Source: Paracoccus tegillarcae
GTDB taxonomy: Bacteria; Pseudomonadota; Alphaproteobacteria; Rhodobacterales; Rhodobacteraceae
Direction of reading: 5' to 3'
Assembly (NCBI RefSeq): GCF_002847305.1
Contig: NZ_CP025408.1
Span: 2,377,001 to 2,441,000, forward strand
DNA length: 64,000 nucleotides
The stretch's first letter is position 1; the number at the start of each line of letters is the position of its first letter. The notes beneath the pieces were generated by a model, which did not search any database, was not told the origin of the DNA, and worked only from the letters and a program-made list of their open reading frames with translations. Of this stretch, positions 1 to 9,660 are shown in pieces. Both the position numbers and the translations under genes were made by a program.

Positions 1-1
1 C

Positions 2-1198
2 CTGAAAATGGACCGCCGTCGTGGCAACATCGTTGTCTCGCGCCGCGCCATCCTGGAAGAAAGCCGTGCCGAACAGCGCGCCGAAGTCATCGCAAACCTG
101 ACCGAAGGCCAGACCGTCGACGGTGTGGTCAAGAACATCACCGAATACGGTGCGTTCGTCGATCTGGGCGGTGTTGACGGCCTGCTGCACGTCACCGACA
201 TGGCATGGCGCCGTGTGAATCATCCTTCGGAAATCCTGTCGATCGGTGAAACCGTCAAGGTTCAGGTCGTCAAGATCAACAAGGACAGCCACCGCATCAG
301 CCTGGGCATGAAGCAGCTGCAAGCCGATCCATGGGATTCGGTGATCGAGCAGTTCCCGCTGAACTCGGTCCATGCTGGCCGCGTGACCAACATCACCGAT
401 TACGGTGCCTTCGTCGAACTGGCGCCGGGTGTCGAGGGTCTGGTCCACGTGTCAGAAATGAGCTGGACCAAGAAAAACGTCCATCCGGGCAAGATCGTTT
501 CGACCTCGCAAGAAGTCGACGTCATGGTTCTGGAAATCGACGAAGCCAAGCGCCGTGTTTCGCTGGGTCTGAAACAGACCATGCGCAACCCGTGGGAGGT
601 CTTTGCCGAAACCCATCCGACCGGCACGCAGATCGAAGGAGAGGTCAAGTCGATCACCGAATTCGGCCTGTTCATCGGTCTGGAAGGCGATATCGACGGC
701 ATGGTTCACCTGTCCGACATCAGCTGGGACGCACGCGGCGAAGACGCGATCCAGGATTACCGCAAGGGCGATATGGTCCATGCCGTGGTTCAGGACGTTG
801 ATATCGAGAAAGAGCGTATCAGCCTGTCGATCAAGGCGCTTGAGAACGACCAGATGGCCGAGGCTGTCGATGGCGTCAAACGCGGCTCGATCGTCACGGT
901 CGAGGTCACCTCGATCGAGGATGGCGGCATCGAGGTGGAATATAACGGCGTCAAGTCGTTCATCCGCCGCAGCGATCTGGCACGCGACCGTCAGGACCAG
1001 CGCCCCGAGCGTTTCGGTGTTGGCGACAAGGTCGATGCCCGCGTCACCAATATCGACACCAAGACCCGCCGTCTGGGTCTGTCGATCAAGGCACGCGAGA
1101 TCGCCGAAGAGAAAGAAGCCGTCGAACAGTATGGCAGCTCGGATTCGGGCGCCTCGTTGGGCGACATCCTGGGCGCCGCGCTGAACAAGAACGACTGA
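2..1198 (+). CDS. rpsA: 30S ribosomal protein S1, 3' part (5' end outside window)
   Basis: Ribosomal protein S1 helps mRNA bind to the 30S subunit and start translation. The open frame runs in from the window edge (LK before the first visible Met), so the N-terminal part, roughly 160 residues by the usual S1 length, is missing. Four S1 RNA-binding repeats are visible, each with the 'G.V..I..YGAFVDL.GG..GL.H.S' pattern (about residues 35-105, 120-190, 205-275 and 290-365 of the visible part). The first visible block, MDRRRGNIVVSRR, is the conserved link before repeat 3 of full-length S1. A strong terminator follows 25 nt after the stop. Identification is secure; only completeness is limited. 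Confidence 0.97.
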   Translation: MKMDRRRGNIVVSRRAILEESRAEQRAEVIANLTEGQTVDGVVKNITEYGAFVDLGGVDGLLHVTDMAWRRVNHPSEILSIGETVKVQVVKINKDSHRISLGMKQLQADPWDSVIEQFPLNSVHAGRVTNITDYGAFVELAPGVEGLVHVSEMSWTKKNVHPGKIVSTSQEVDVMVLEIDEAKRRVSLGLKQTMRNPWEVFAETHPTGTQIEGEVKSITEFGLFIGLEGDIDGMVHLSDISWDARGEDAIQDYRKGDMVHAVVQDVDIEKERISLSIKALENDQMAEAVDGVKRGSIVTVEVTSIEDGGIEVEYNGVKSFIRRSDLARDRQDQRPERFGVGDKVDARVTNIDTKTRRLGLSIKAREIAEEKEAVEQYGSSDSGASLGDILGAALNKND

Positions 1199-1221
1199 TC
1201 CGCGCGATCCCTTGAGACTTG

Positions 1222-1259
1222 GCCCCGTCCCGGCAGATGCCGGGGCGGGGCTTTTCTTT
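1222..1259 (+). terminator. Rho-independent terminator of rpsA
   Basis: A 14-bp stem (GCCCCGTCCCGGCA paired with TGCCGGGGCGGGGC, one G-U pair) with a GA tip is followed by TTTTCTTT. It lies just after the rpsA stop. Confidence 0.9.
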
Positions 1260-1272
1260 GGAAGGGCCCAGG

Positions 1273-1304
1273 CTTGGACGGGCCTGGGCTTGAGCGGGCC
1301 TGGG
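1273..1304. repeat. Two tandem 16-bp copies between rpsA and the CoA-transferase genes
   Basis: CTTGGACGGGCCTGGG and CTTGAGCGGGCCTGGG sit head to tail and differ at two positions. They lie between the rpsA terminator and the convergent CoA-transferase stop. No function is evident. Confidence 0.6.
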
Positions 1305-1315
1305 CGGGGATTGGC

Positions 1316-1951
1316 TCAGACGTGGATAGGCGCGCCGGTCGCCGCCTGAACCTCGTCCAGAGCGTTGCCCGGCGTCAGTTCGACCAGCCGAAATCCCTCT
1401 GGAGCGATATCCAGCACCGCCAGATCCGTATAGACCCGCGCCACCACGGCAGGCCCGGTCAGCGGATAGGTGCAGCGGCGCAGCAGTTTCGGGCGGCCAT
1501 CGCGGTCCAGATGATCCATGATGATCAGTATGGTCGGCACCCCCGCGACCAGATCCATCGCACCGCCAACGGCTGGCGGGTGGCGTTGGTCCAGCGTCGC
1601 CCAATTGGCCAGATCGCCATTTTCGGCCACCTGAAAAGCACCCAGCACCGCGATATCGATATGCCCGCCGCGCATCATCGCAAAACTGTCGGTCTGTCCG
1701 AAATAGGACGCGCCGGGCAGGGCGGTGACAGGCCGTTTGCTGGCGTCGATCAACTCCGGGTCTTCTTGTCCGGCCGCCGGCGCGGGGCCTAGCGCGAGGA
1801 TACCGTTTTCTGAATGCAGGATCACGTCTCGGCCAGCCGGGATTTGCGCGGCGACGCGGCCGGGCTTGCCGATGCCCAGATTGACATAGGCGCCGTCGGG
1901 AATGTCGCGGGCCACGCGCGCGGCCAGTTCGATCTCGTTGCGCCGGTTCAT
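1316..1951 (-). CDS. 3-oxoacid/3-oxoadipate CoA-transferase, beta subunit
   Basis: The beta subunit of a two-subunit family I CoA-transferase, which moves CoA from succinyl-CoA to a 3-oxo acid (acetoacetate or 3-oxoadipate). The 211-residue length is normal. The N-terminal 'YVNLGIGKP' and the 'SENGIL' motif, whose Glu is the family's catalytic carboxylate, are both present (about residues 22-30 and 47-52). Its ATG overlaps the stop of the alpha-subunit gene by 4 bp, so the two are translationally coupled. The sequence alone does not separate the acetoacetate (ScoB/AtoA) from the 3-oxoadipate (PcaJ) type, and no catechol-pathway genes are nearby to decide it. Confidence 0.9.
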   Translation of the reverse strand: MNRRNEIELAARVARDIPDGAYVNLGIGKPGRVAAQIPAGRDVILHSENGILALGPAPAAGQEDPELIDASKRPVTALPGASYFGQTDSFAMMRGGHIDIAVLGAFQVAENGDLANWATLDQRHPPAVGGAMDLVAGVPTILIIMDHLDRDGRPKLLRRCTYPLTGPAVVARVYTDLAVLDIAPEGFRLVELTPGNALDEVQAATGAPIHV

Positions 1952-2616
1952 GGCCGGACCTCATAGGGGCAAAGGCGGTCGATGAAGATGCCGGGTGTGA
2001 CCACGCGTTCGGGGTCCAGCGGGGTCGTGGACAGGTGCCGCACCTCGGCGATGCTGCATCGCGCCGCCATCGCCATCACCGGGTTGAAGTTCCGCGCCGT
2101 CGCGTGAAAGGCAAGGTTGCCCCAACGGTCGCCCGTCTCGGCGCGAATCAGCGCGAAATCGGCGGGCAGCGGGGTCTCGAACACATGGCCGCGACCGTCG
2201 ATCATGCGGGTCTCTTTGTTGTCGGCCAGCATGGTGCCAAAGCCGGTGGGCGTGAAGAACCCGCCCAGCCCGGCGCCGGCGGCGCGCATGCGTTCGGCCA
2301 GCGTGCCTTGCGGCATGACCTCCAATTCGATTTCGCCTGCGGCATAACGGCGTTGCAGCCAGACCGATCCCGGCGTGCGCGGATAAGAACAGACCATCTT
2401 GCGAACCTGCCCCTGCATCAACAGGCGGGCGATGCCTGCCTCTGCTTCGCCGGCATTGTTCGAGATAATGGTCAGATCGCGCGCGCCTCGGTCGGCCAGC
2501 GCGTTCAGCAGGCCAAAGGGAATGCCGGCATTGCCGAACCCTCCCACCATCACCGATGCCCCGTCGGGGATCGCGGCGACGGCTTGCACGGGGTCAGGGA
2601 CGGTCTTGTCGATCAA
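1948..2616 (-). CDS. 3-oxoacid/3-oxoadipate CoA-transferase, alpha subunit
   Basis: The CoA-binding alpha subunit that pairs with the following gene. It shows the family signature 'MVGGFGNAGIP' (about residues 23-33) and 'ISNNAG', and ends with a typical 'VTPGIFIDRL' segment. The 222-residue length fits. The longest frame begins with TTG at 2616, with AAGGA about 10 nt upstream; an ATG at 2626 is in another frame, so TTG is the best visible start, though not certain. It is divergent from the transaminase gene across 226 bp, which should contain both promoters. Substrate is uncertain, as for the beta subunit. Confidence 0.88.
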   Translation of the reverse strand: MIDKTVPDPVQAVAAIPDGASVMVGGFGNAGIPFGLLNALADRGARDLTIISNNAGEAEAGIARLLMQGQVRKMVCSYPRTPGSVWLQRRYAAGEIELEVMPQGTLAERMRAAGAGLGGFFTPTGFGTMLADNKETRMIDGRGHVFETPLPADFALIRAETGDRWGNLAFHATARNFNPVMAMAARCSIAEVRHLSTTPLDPERVVTPGIFIDRLCPYEVRP

Positions 2617-2842
2617 GCGCGGTCATCCTTTCGTCGCCACTTGGCGGCACGTCCGGACAGGCTGCATCCGAACGTAAGCCCTTGTAAAGCGGCGGCGCCA
2701 GCCAAACTGCCAAGTTCAGCAGTCAGTTCGCCTGCCGGCCCGCCCGGCAATGGTCAGATCGCCCGCGCGAGCATGCTGCCCATTGCGCGGCCCTCGCCGC
2801 GGGGATAGCGTCGCGCCAAACCCGAACCCGGAGGTCCGTCTG

Positions 2843-4207
2843 ATGAACAAACCGCAAAGCTGGGAAGCGCGCGCCGACGAATATTCGCTGTATGGCTTTA
2901 CCGATTTGCCCAGTGTGCATCAGCGCGGTGCCGTGGTGGTGACACATGGCGAGGGCCCCTATGTCTTTGACGTGAATGGAAAACGTTATCTGGATGCGAA
3001 TTCGGGCCTGTGGAACATGGTCGCGGGCTTTGACCACAAGGGTCTGGCTGATGCGGCCAAGGCGCAATATGACCGGTTTCCCGGCTATCACGCCTTTTTC
3101 GGGCGGATGTCGGACCAGACGGTCATGCTGTCGGAAAAGCTGGTCGAGGTCTCGCCGTTCGAGCGCGGCAAGGTCTTTTATACCAATTCGGGCTCCGAGG
3201 CGAATGACACCATGGTCAAGATGCTGTGGTTCCTGCACGCATCCGAGGGCAAGCCGCAAAAGCGCAAGGTTCTGACCCGGTTCAACGCCTATCACGGCGT
3301 GACGGCAGTGTCGGCATCCATGACCGGCAAACCCTATAACGAGGTGTTCGGCCTGCCGCTGGACGGCTTCATCCACCTGACCTGCCCGCATTACTGGCGC
3401 TTTGGCGAAAAGGGCGAGACCGAGGAACAGTTCACGCAGCGCATGGCGCGCGAGTTGGAGGAAACCATCGAGCGCGAAGGGGCCGACACCATCGCGGGTT
3501 TCTTTGCCGAGCCGGTGATGGGTGCGGGCGGCGTGATCCCGCCATCCGAGGGCTATTTCCAGGCGATCCTGCCGATCCTGCGCAAACACGACATCCCGAT
3601 GATCTCGGACGAGGTGATCTGCGGTTTCGGGCGCACCGGGAACACCTGGGGCTGTCAGACCTATGATTTCATGCCCGACGCGATCATCTCGTCCAAGAAC
3701 CTGACCGCCGGGCTGTTCCCGATGGGTGCGGTGATCCTTGGGCCGGAACTGTCGGATCGTCTGCAGGCGGCCATCGAGAAGATCGAGGAATTCCCGCATG
3801 GCTTTACCGCCTCCGGTCACCCGGTTGGTTGCGCCATCGCGCTGAAGGCCATCGACGTGGTGATGAATGAGGGTCTGGCCGAGAATGTCAGACGTCTGGC
3901 CCCGCGGCTGGAGACAGGTCTGCGCGCGATCATGGAGCGGTCGAACCATATCGGAGAGTTGCGCGGCGTCGGTTTCATGTGGGCGCTGGAGGCGGTGAAG
4001 AACAAGGACACCGGCGAACCCTTTGATGGCTCGCTGTCGGTCAGCGAACGCATTGCCAATACCTGCACCGATCTGGGCCTGATCTGCCGCCCGCTTGGCC
4101 AGTCCATCGTGCTCTGCCCGCCCTTTATCCTGAACGAAGGGCAGATGGATGAGATGTTCGACAAGCTGGAACAGGCGCTGAAAAAGGTCTTTGCCGAGGT
4201 CGCATGA
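2843..4207 (+). CDS. Class III omega-transaminase (beta-alanine/amine:pyruvate type)
   Basis: A PLP-dependent fold-type I aminotransferase that transfers an amino group from an omega-amino acid or amine to pyruvate. The 454-residue protein is, from memory, very close along its whole length to the structurally studied (S)-selective omega-transaminase of Paracoccus denitrificans. PLP Schiff-base Lys285 lies in 'SSKNLTAG'; 'ISDEVICGFGRTG' carries the cofactor-binding Asp; 'TNSGSEAND' binds phosphate. The start at 2843 is chosen because GGAGG lies 8 nt upstream and the sequence then matches the family N-terminus; the frame extends upstream to 2750 without support. It overlaps the next gene by 4 bp. 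The natural substrate is not shown by the sequence. Confidence 0.92.
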   Translation: MNKPQSWEARADEYSLYGFTDLPSVHQRGAVVVTHGEGPYVFDVNGKRYLDANSGLWNMVAGFDHKGLADAAKAQYDRFPGYHAFFGRMSDQTVMLSEKLVEVSPFERGKVFYTNSGSEANDTMVKMLWFLHASEGKPQKRKVLTRFNAYHGVTAVSASMTGKPYNEVFGLPLDGFIHLTCPHYWRFGEKGETEEQFTQRMARELEETIEREGADTIAGFFAEPVMGAGGVIPPSEGYFQAILPILRKHDIPMISDEVICGFGRTGNTWGCQTYDFMPDAIISSKNLTAGLFPMGAVILGPELSDRLQAAIEKIEEFPHGFTASGHPVGCAIALKAIDVVMNEGLAENVRRLAPRLETGLRAIMERSNHIGELRGVGFMWALEAVKNKDTGEPFDGSLSVSERIANTCTDLGLICRPLGQSIVLCPPFILNEGQMDEMFDKLEQALKKVFAEVA

Positions 4208-4815
4208 GCCGCGATCCGGCGCGGGCCATCTACGCCGCCAACAGCGCAGAACTGGCGGCCAGATACGAGGAGATTTCGGTCTCGGGTCACTTCGCGCCGG
4301 TGATCGACCTGTTCCCGGCACCGCCGGCCCGGATAGCCGATATCGGCGCGGGCAGCGGCCGCGATGCCAGTTGGTTCGCGGAACTGGGGCATAAGGTCGT
4401 GGCGGCCGAACCCGTAGCGGAACTGCGCGCCGAGGCGATGCGCCGCCACCCCGATGCCGATGTCTGTTGGATCGCCGACGGGCTGCCGGATCTGGCCTTG
4501 CTGAGCGCGCGGCCCGGCTTTGACCTGCTGACCGTCAGCGCGGTCTGGCATCATGTCCCGCCCGACAACCGTGCCGACGCCATGCGTAATCTGGCAGCGT
4601 TGCTCGCGCCGGATGGGTTGCTGGTGATGTCCTTGCGCCACGGTCCCCTCGCGGTCGAACGCGGTGTGTTTCCGCCCGATGCAGGTGGCGCGATCGCGCT
4701 GGCCGAGGCGCAGGGCCTGCGATTGCAGAGGTGCGTCAGGGTTGATGCGCAGCAACAAGATAGCCGGCTTGCCGGGATAATCTGGGAATGGCTGGCTTTG
4801 TCACAGCAGCCTTGA
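4204..4815 (+). CDS. Class I SAM-dependent methyltransferase
   Basis: A small 203-residue methyltransferase with the class I motif 'IADIGAGSGRDASWF' (about residues 42-56, SAM binding), then an acidic residue at the end of strand 2 ('AAEP') and a 'VSAVWHHVP' post-III region. It resembles ubiE/Tam-like enzymes, but the substrate cannot be read from sequence. Its ATG overlaps the transaminase stop (ATGA), so the two genes are almost certainly co-translated. This suggests a role near the transaminase, but that is inference only. Confidence 0.85.
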   Translation: MSRDPARAIYAANSAELAARYEEISVSGHFAPVIDLFPAPPARIADIGAGSGRDASWFAELGHKVVAAEPVAELRAEAMRRHPDADVCWIADGLPDLALLSARPGFDLLTVSAVWHHVPPDNRADAMRNLAALLAPDGLLVMSLRHGPLAVERGVFPPDAGGAIALAEAQGLRLQRCVRVDAQQQDSRLAGIIWEWLALSQQP

Positions 4816-4879
4816 CCTGCAAAGCGGAGGGTGGCTGACTTCGCCATGCAGCCAGTCCTTTGCAAGCGGAGGAACGAAT

Positions 4880-5872
4880 ATGACGTCGCCGGTTTCAGAC
4901 AGCACCCCCTTGGACCCGCAGGACATCGACACGCCACTGACCGGCGCGGCGATCTTTCTGGTCGTCACCGTCGATCCCGTACAGGCGGCGCTTTCCACGG
5001 TTATTGATGCGCTGGACGGGCTGGAGGATCTGGTCAAGACCGTGGCCTTTCGCGATCAAGCCGCCACTTTGTCCTGCATCCTGGGCATCAGCCGCCCGGC
5101 CTGGGACCGTATGTCCCCCAATCACCGCCCCCGCGACCTGCGCCTGTTCAAGGAACTGAGGGGCGATGTGCATCACGCGCCGTCGACCCCGGGTGATCTG
5201 CTGTTTCATATCCGCTGCGCGCGGCAGGATATGTGTTTTGAACTGGAAAAGATGATCCTTGAAACGCTTGGCGATGCGGTGAACGTGGTCGATGAGGTCG
5301 TGGGTTTCCGCTATTTCGATGCGCGTGATCTGCTGGGCTTTGTTGATGGGACGGCCAATCCGACAGGCGTCGATCTGCCTCAGGCCACGCTGGTGACGGC
5401 AGACGAGGACGCGGATTTCGCGGGCGGCAGCTATGTCGTGGTGCAGAAATACCTGCATGATCTGGCCCGTTGGGAAAGGGTATCCAACCACCAGCAAGAG
5501 GCGATCATTGGCCGCACCAAGCTGGCCAATATCGAGCTGCCCGACGACTACGCCCCGCGCAAATCGCACAAGACGCTGAACACGGTCACCGATGCCTCGG
5601 GGGAAGAACTGGACATTCTGCGCGACAACATGCCCTTCGGCCGGGCTGGGCAGGGTGAGTTCGGGACCTATTTCATCGGCTATTCGCGCCGGCTTTGGGT
5701 GACGGAGAAGATGCTTCAGAACATGTTCATCGGCGATCCGCCCGGCGAATATGATCTGATCCTCGATTTCTCGACGCCGGTGACGGGCGTGACCTTTTTT
5801 GCGCCATCACGCCCCGCGCTGGCGCGGCTGGTCGAGACGGCAAATGCGCGCTTGGGCAAAGCCGCCGATTAG
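4880..5872 (+). CDS. DyP-type heme peroxidase (class B, YfeX-like)
   Basis: A dye-decolourising peroxidase: a heme enzyme using H2O2 to oxidise bulky substrates. The 330-residue protein has the diagnostic GxxDG motif in 'GFVDGTANP' (catalytic Asp), a His in 'RKSHKTLN' at the usual position of the proximal heme ligand, and the class-B end 'DNMPFG...GTYFIGYSRR...MLQNMFIGDPPG'. There is no signal peptide, so it should be cytoplasmic, and no encapsulin gene lies next to it. GGAGG stands 8 nt before the ATG. Its stop overlaps the convergent comEC stop by 3 bp. The physiological substrate is unknown. Confidence 0.93.
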   Translation: MTSPVSDSTPLDPQDIDTPLTGAAIFLVVTVDPVQAALSTVIDALDGLEDLVKTVAFRDQAATLSCILGISRPAWDRMSPNHRPRDLRLFKELRGDVHHAPSTPGDLLFHIRCARQDMCFELEKMILETLGDAVNVVDEVVGFRYFDARDLLGFVDGTANPTGVDLPQATLVTADEDADFAGGSYVVVQKYLHDLARWERVSNHQQEAIIGRTKLANIELPDDYAPRKSHKTLNTVTDASGEELDILRDNMPFGRAGQGEFGTYFIGYSRRLWVTEKMLQNMFIGDPPGEYDLILDFSTPVTGVTFFAPSRPALARLVETANARLGKAAD

Positions 5873-8070
5873 CGCTGCATCGTCCAGGGCCGCTGCCCGC
5901 CCATATCGGCGGTTGTGCGAAAGCGCGGCGCGCCGTCGGTGAAATCGACGCTTAGCGCGCCGGTTTCACGCAAGGATGTCAGGTCGATCAGGATGCAGCG
6001 CGGCTCGGTCCCGGCTGTGTCGCCGACCTTGTCACTGACAACCACGATCATGTTGGCAGTACAGTGCTCTGCGGCTGCCTCTGCCGCGCCTTTGCCGGTC
6101 AGATGGGTGATCCCCCAATCGGTGCCTGCAATCGCGGCCTGTCGTTCGCGCCGCTCGCCCGACCAGGCTGCGCGGGCGGCCGATTGTTCCTGCGTCGCGG
6201 CATCGCCATCCTCCAGCAGCCAGTTCTTTACCACGAATGACCCGCCTGATGATTTGGATACTGAACGTCCAGCGGGCGTCATCAACCCCACCGCCTCGCC
6301 CTCTGGCGCGATCAGCAGGGCGGGACGGCTGGACGTGATCCAGACCGCAAAGCCTGCCAGCACCAACGCGCAGCCAAAGGTGCAGCCCATGATCGACAGG
6401 CGCGGGGGGCCGCTTATCGGGTCACGCCGCCATGTCAGGATTGCCAGCACCGAGCCAACCCCAAGGCAAGGCAGAACGATCCCCGGCGGCAGCGCGATGG
6501 CGGTCACCGCCCCGTCCAGACCGGCAACAAAGCGGGCCACGGCCAGCATCCAGTTGGTGCCCAAACCCATCACCCACAGTGCCGGTCCCTCCAGCCCCAG
6601 AGGTGCCAGCAATGCCGCAATCACGCCTGCGGGCATCACCAGCGTTCCCATGACCGGCACCGCCAGCAGATTGGCCAGCAGTCCGTATTGCGCCATCCGG
6701 CTGAAATGCGCGGCGGCGATGGGCGCGGTGGCCATGCCCGCCACGAAGGACGAGACGACCAGCATCAGCACCGGCCGCAGCCACCACGGAATGTGCGGCG
6801 CGACGCGCGCCCAGGGACCATAGATCAGGATCAGGGCGATGGTGGCGGCAAAGCTCATCTGAAAGCCCGGCGATGACAGAGCCTCGGGGTTCAGGATCAG
6901 GATCAGCGTGGCCGCGATGGCGACGCTGCGCAGCGAGATGGCCCGCCGATCGACCAGAATCGCGGCCAGCATGACCGCCACCATGATAAAGGCGCGCTCG
7001 GTCGCGACGCCGCCGCCCGACAGCAGCAGATAGATCGCAGCCCCGGTCATCGCCAGCACGGCGGCGATCTTGTGGGCGGGCCAGCGCGGTCGCAGCCCGC
7101 CGGCCTGTGCGCCCACCAGCAGAAGCCGGCCTGACCCGTAGATAAAGCCGGCCAACATGCCCATATGCAGGCCCGAAATCGAGATGATATGATAAAGGTT
7201 CGACGCCCGCATGAGTTCATTCGTGGCCTCGGTAATACCGGATCGGTCGCCGGTCATCAGGGCTGCGGCGACCGCACCTGCCTGCCCTCCTATCCGGTCC
7301 TGAATGGCCCGTGCGACGCTGCGCTGCGCGCGGTGCATGACCCAGATGCCACCCTGCGGCGGTGCGACGGTCAGGATCGGGTTGCGCGTATACCCGACCG
7401 CGCCCAGGCCCTGAAACCAGGAAAAGCCACGAAAATCAAAGCTGCCCGGTGCGGCGGGACCGGGGGGCGGCGACAGGTGGCCCGTCAGCATGACCCGTTG
7501 TCCCGGTTCGGGCAGGTCGGTTGCGGCACGGTTCATCAGCGACAGCCTGACCTTGCCGGGGGTGCGCGCAGGCGACAGGTTCTGCAAGACGACCTGATCC
7601 AGCGTGATCCGCATCCGGTCGCGTCCAGAGCGGTCGATCTCGACCACCCGACCCTCGACCGCGCCATAATACCGCCACCCCAGCACCGGCGCGTCGACAC
7701 GCGCAGAGCGCAGACCGCTGACCGCAAACCCGCAGGCCACCAGCAGCACGGCCCAGGCCGACAGGCGCAGCACATCGGCGCTGTGCCAGCCGATGCGGCC
7801 GCTTTCGGCCATGAGTTGTGCCTGACGGCCGCAGGTCAGTGCAGCCAAACACAGCAGAACCAGCAGCCCGTAGGCCAGGCCCGCCGGTTGCACCGGCAGC
7901 GAAAACCATAGCCCGATCCCGACGGCCAGGCCCACCGGCACCCACGGCATCAGGCCCGCCCGCGCGGCGGCAGCGGGGCGGATCGGGCGGGTGCTGACCC
8001 GCTGCGGGCGCAGTTGGCCCTGGCTAAAGCCGGGCAGGGCGTGCCGGGCCGCGACCGTCGGGGCTGTCAA
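5869..8070 (-). CDS. comEC: ComEC/Rec2-type competence protein (DNA-uptake channel homologue)
   Basis: A polytopic inner-membrane protein of the ComEC/Rec2 family, which moves single-stranded DNA across the membrane in competent cells. An N-terminal DUF4131-like region with about three membrane segments is followed by the Competence domain, including '[16 protein letters not shown]' and several helices. The C-terminal domain lacks the HxHxDH metal motif of a full beta-lactamase-like nuclease domain. TTG at 8070 is chosen as start: GGAAGGAC stands about 8 nt upstream, and it leaves 118 bp for the divergent gltX promoter. Frames extending to 8211 would overlap gltX. No other competence genes are visible. 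Confidence 0.88.
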   Translation of the reverse strand: MTAPTVAARHALPGFSQGQLRPQRVSTRPIRPAAAARAGLMPWVPVGLAVGIGLWFSLPVQPAGLAYGLLVLLCLAALTCGRQAQLMAESGRIGWHSADVLRLSAWAVLLVACGFAVSGLRSARVDAPVLGWRYYGAVEGRVVEIDRSGRDRMRITLDQVVLQNLSPARTPGKVRLSLMNRAATDLPEPGQRVMLTGHLSPPPGPAAPGSFDFRGFSWFQGLGAVGYTRNPILTVAPPQGGIWVMHRAQRSVARAIQDRIGGQAGAVAAALMTGDRSGITEATNELMRASNLYHIISISGLHMGMLAGFIYGSGRLLLVGAQAGGLRPRWPAHKIAAVLAMTGAAIYLLLSGGGVATERAFIMVAVMLAAILVDRRAISLRSVAIAATLILILNPEALSSPGFQMSFAATIALILIYGPWARVAPHIPWWLRPVLMLVVSSFVAGMATAPIAAAHFSRMAQYGLLANLLAVPVMGTLVMPAGVIAALLAPLGLEGPALWVMGLGTNWMLAVARFVAGLDGAVTAIALPPGIVLPCLGVGSVLAILTWRRDPISGPPRLSIMGCTFGCALVLAGFAVWITSSRPALLIAPEGEAVGLMTPAGRSVSKSSGGSFVVKNWLLEDGDAATQEQSAARAAWSGERRERQAAIAGTDWGITHLTGKGAAEAAAEHCTANMIVVVSDKVGDTAGTEPRCILIDLTSLRETGALSVDFTDGAPRFRTTADMGGQRPWTMQR

Positions 8071-8188
8071 TTCTTGTCCTTCCCGTGCGGCTTCTCTATT
8101 CCTTCGCCCAAATCCTGCCACGGGCCGCCTTTCCAGAAGGTTAACGGCACCCAGGGCGCTGACCCGATTGCCACCAGAAGGCTGTTCC

Positions 8189-9592
8189 ATGTCCGACACC
8201 CAGATCGTCACCCGCTTTGCCCCTTCGCCGACCGGCTACCTGCATGTCGGGGGTGCGCGGACGGCGCTGTTCAACTGGCTTTATGCCCGTGGGAGGGGTG
8301 GCCGGTTCCTGCTGCGGATCGAGGATACCGACCGCGCGCGCTCTACCCCCGAGGCGACCGAGGCGTTGCTGAAGGGCTTGCAATGGCTTGGCCTGGACTG
8401 GGATGCAGAGCCGGTCAGCCAGTTCGAGGGCCGTGACCGCCACGCCGAGGTTGCGCGCGCGATGTTGGATAACGGTGCCGCCTATCGCTGCTATTCGACG
8501 CCTCAGGAGATCGCCGAATGGCGCGAATCGCATCCGCGCCAACCTTTCCCCAGCCCGTGGCGGGATGCTGATGCCGCGGATCGGCCGGCGGATGCGCCTT
8601 ACGCGATCCGTTTGCGCGCGCCGCGCGAGGGCGAAACCGTGATTGACGATCAGGTGCAGGGCGAGGTGCGCTTTGCCAATGATCAGCTTGATGACATGGT
8701 TCTGTTACGTTCGGATGGCACGCCGGTCTATATGCTGGCGGTGGTGGTGGATGATCACGACATGGGCGTTACCCATGTCATCCGTGGTGACGATCACCTG
8801 ACAAATGCGGCGCGGCAGGTTCAGGTCTTTGATGCAATGGGTTGGCAACGTCCGGTTTTCGCGCATATCCCGCTGATCCACGGCGAAGACGGCAAGAAGC
8901 TGTCGAAACGGCACGGCGCGGTTGGCCTGCACGAGTTTGCGGCGCTTGGCTATCCGGCGGTCGCGATGCGGAACTATCTGGCGCGGCTTGGCTGGAGCCA
9001 TGGCGATGACGAGCTGTTCAGCGATGCGCAGGCGCGCGAATGGTTCGATCTGTCGGGAATCGGGCGTGCACCGGCGCGGCTGGACTTCAAGAAACTGGAA
9101 CATGTAAGCGGCTGGCATATCGGTCAGATGGATGATGCCGCGCTGTTGGACGAAATTCGTGCGTTTTTGGCAGAGACAAATCAGCCCGATCTGAACGAGG
9201 TTCAGACGTCACGTTTGGAACCGGCGCTATCGGTATTGAAAGAAAAAGCAAAAACCCTGCCGGCCCTGCTGGATCAGGGGCGCTTTGCACTGATCGACCG
9301 GCCTGTCGATATCGAGGATAAGGCAGCAAAGGCGCTGGATACGGTATCCCGTGGTATGCTGAAATCATTGACTGCCGCACTGCAGCATGCTAGCTGGTCG
9401 CGAGACGATCTTGAGGAAGCCGCCAAGACCGTAGCCGAGGAAAACGGTGTCGGCCTGCGCAAGGTCGCAGCGCCGGTTCGGGCGGCTCTGGCCGGTCGGA
9501 GTTCGACCCCGAGTGTGTTCGATATGATGTTGGCGCTTGGCCGCGACGAAACGCTGGCCCGGCTTAACGATCAGTTGGTTCAGGCAGGCTGA
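8189..9592 (+). CDS. gltX: Glutamyl-tRNA synthetase
   Basis: A class I aminoacyl-tRNA synthetase that charges tRNA-Glu. It has the HIGH-type motif 'HVGG' at residues 19-22 within '[12 protein letters not shown]', and the KMSKS-type loop KLSKR at 237-241. The 467-residue length is typical of the alphaproteobacterial enzyme. The start at 8189 has AGAAGG 7 nt upstream and gives the standard '[16 protein letters not shown]' N-terminus; earlier in-frame starts from 7991 would lie in comEC. It is followed at 68 bp by gltA in the same direction, a pairing common in Rhodobacterales. Confidence 0.97.
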   Translation: MSDTQIVTRFAPSPTGYLHVGGARTALFNWLYARGRGGRFLLRIEDTDRARSTPEATEALLKGLQWLGLDWDAEPVSQFEGRDRHAEVARAMLDNGAAYRCYSTPQEIAEWRESHPRQPFPSPWRDADAADRPADAPYAIRLRAPREGETVIDDQVQGEVRFANDQLDDMVLLRSDGTPVYMLAVVVDDHDMGVTHVIRGDDHLTNAARQVQVFDAMGWQRPVFAHIPLIHGEDGKKLSKRHGAVGLHEFAALGYPAVAMRNYLARLGWSHGDDELFSDAQAREWFDLSGIGRAPARLDFKKLEHVSGWHIGQMDDAALLDEIRAFLAETNQPDLNEVQTSRLEPALSVLKEKAKTLPALLDQGRFALIDRPVDIEDKAAKALDTVSRGMLKSLTAALQHASWSRDDLEEAAKTVAEENGVGLRKVAAPVRAALAGRSSTPSVFDMMLALGRDETLARLNDQLVQAG

Positions 9593-9660
9593 GATCTGTG
9601 TCCTAACCCGGTGCGCCGTTCTGTTCAGGGCGCCCGCATAGTCGAAAGAGGGAGTACCGT

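Noticed and set aside
1316..2616. pca (protocatechuate) pathway call for the CoA-transferase
   Set aside because: Without neighbouring pca genes the substrate cannot be fixed; kept as 3-oxoacid/3-oxoadipate.
2723..4321. 532-codon minus-strand frame opposite the transaminase
   Set aside because: Shadow of a clearly conserved transaminase; His/Arg-rich composition typical of antisense frames.
8071..8211. 47-codon N-terminal extension of ComEC
   Set aside because: It would overlap the gltX start, and the residues do not look like ComEC.
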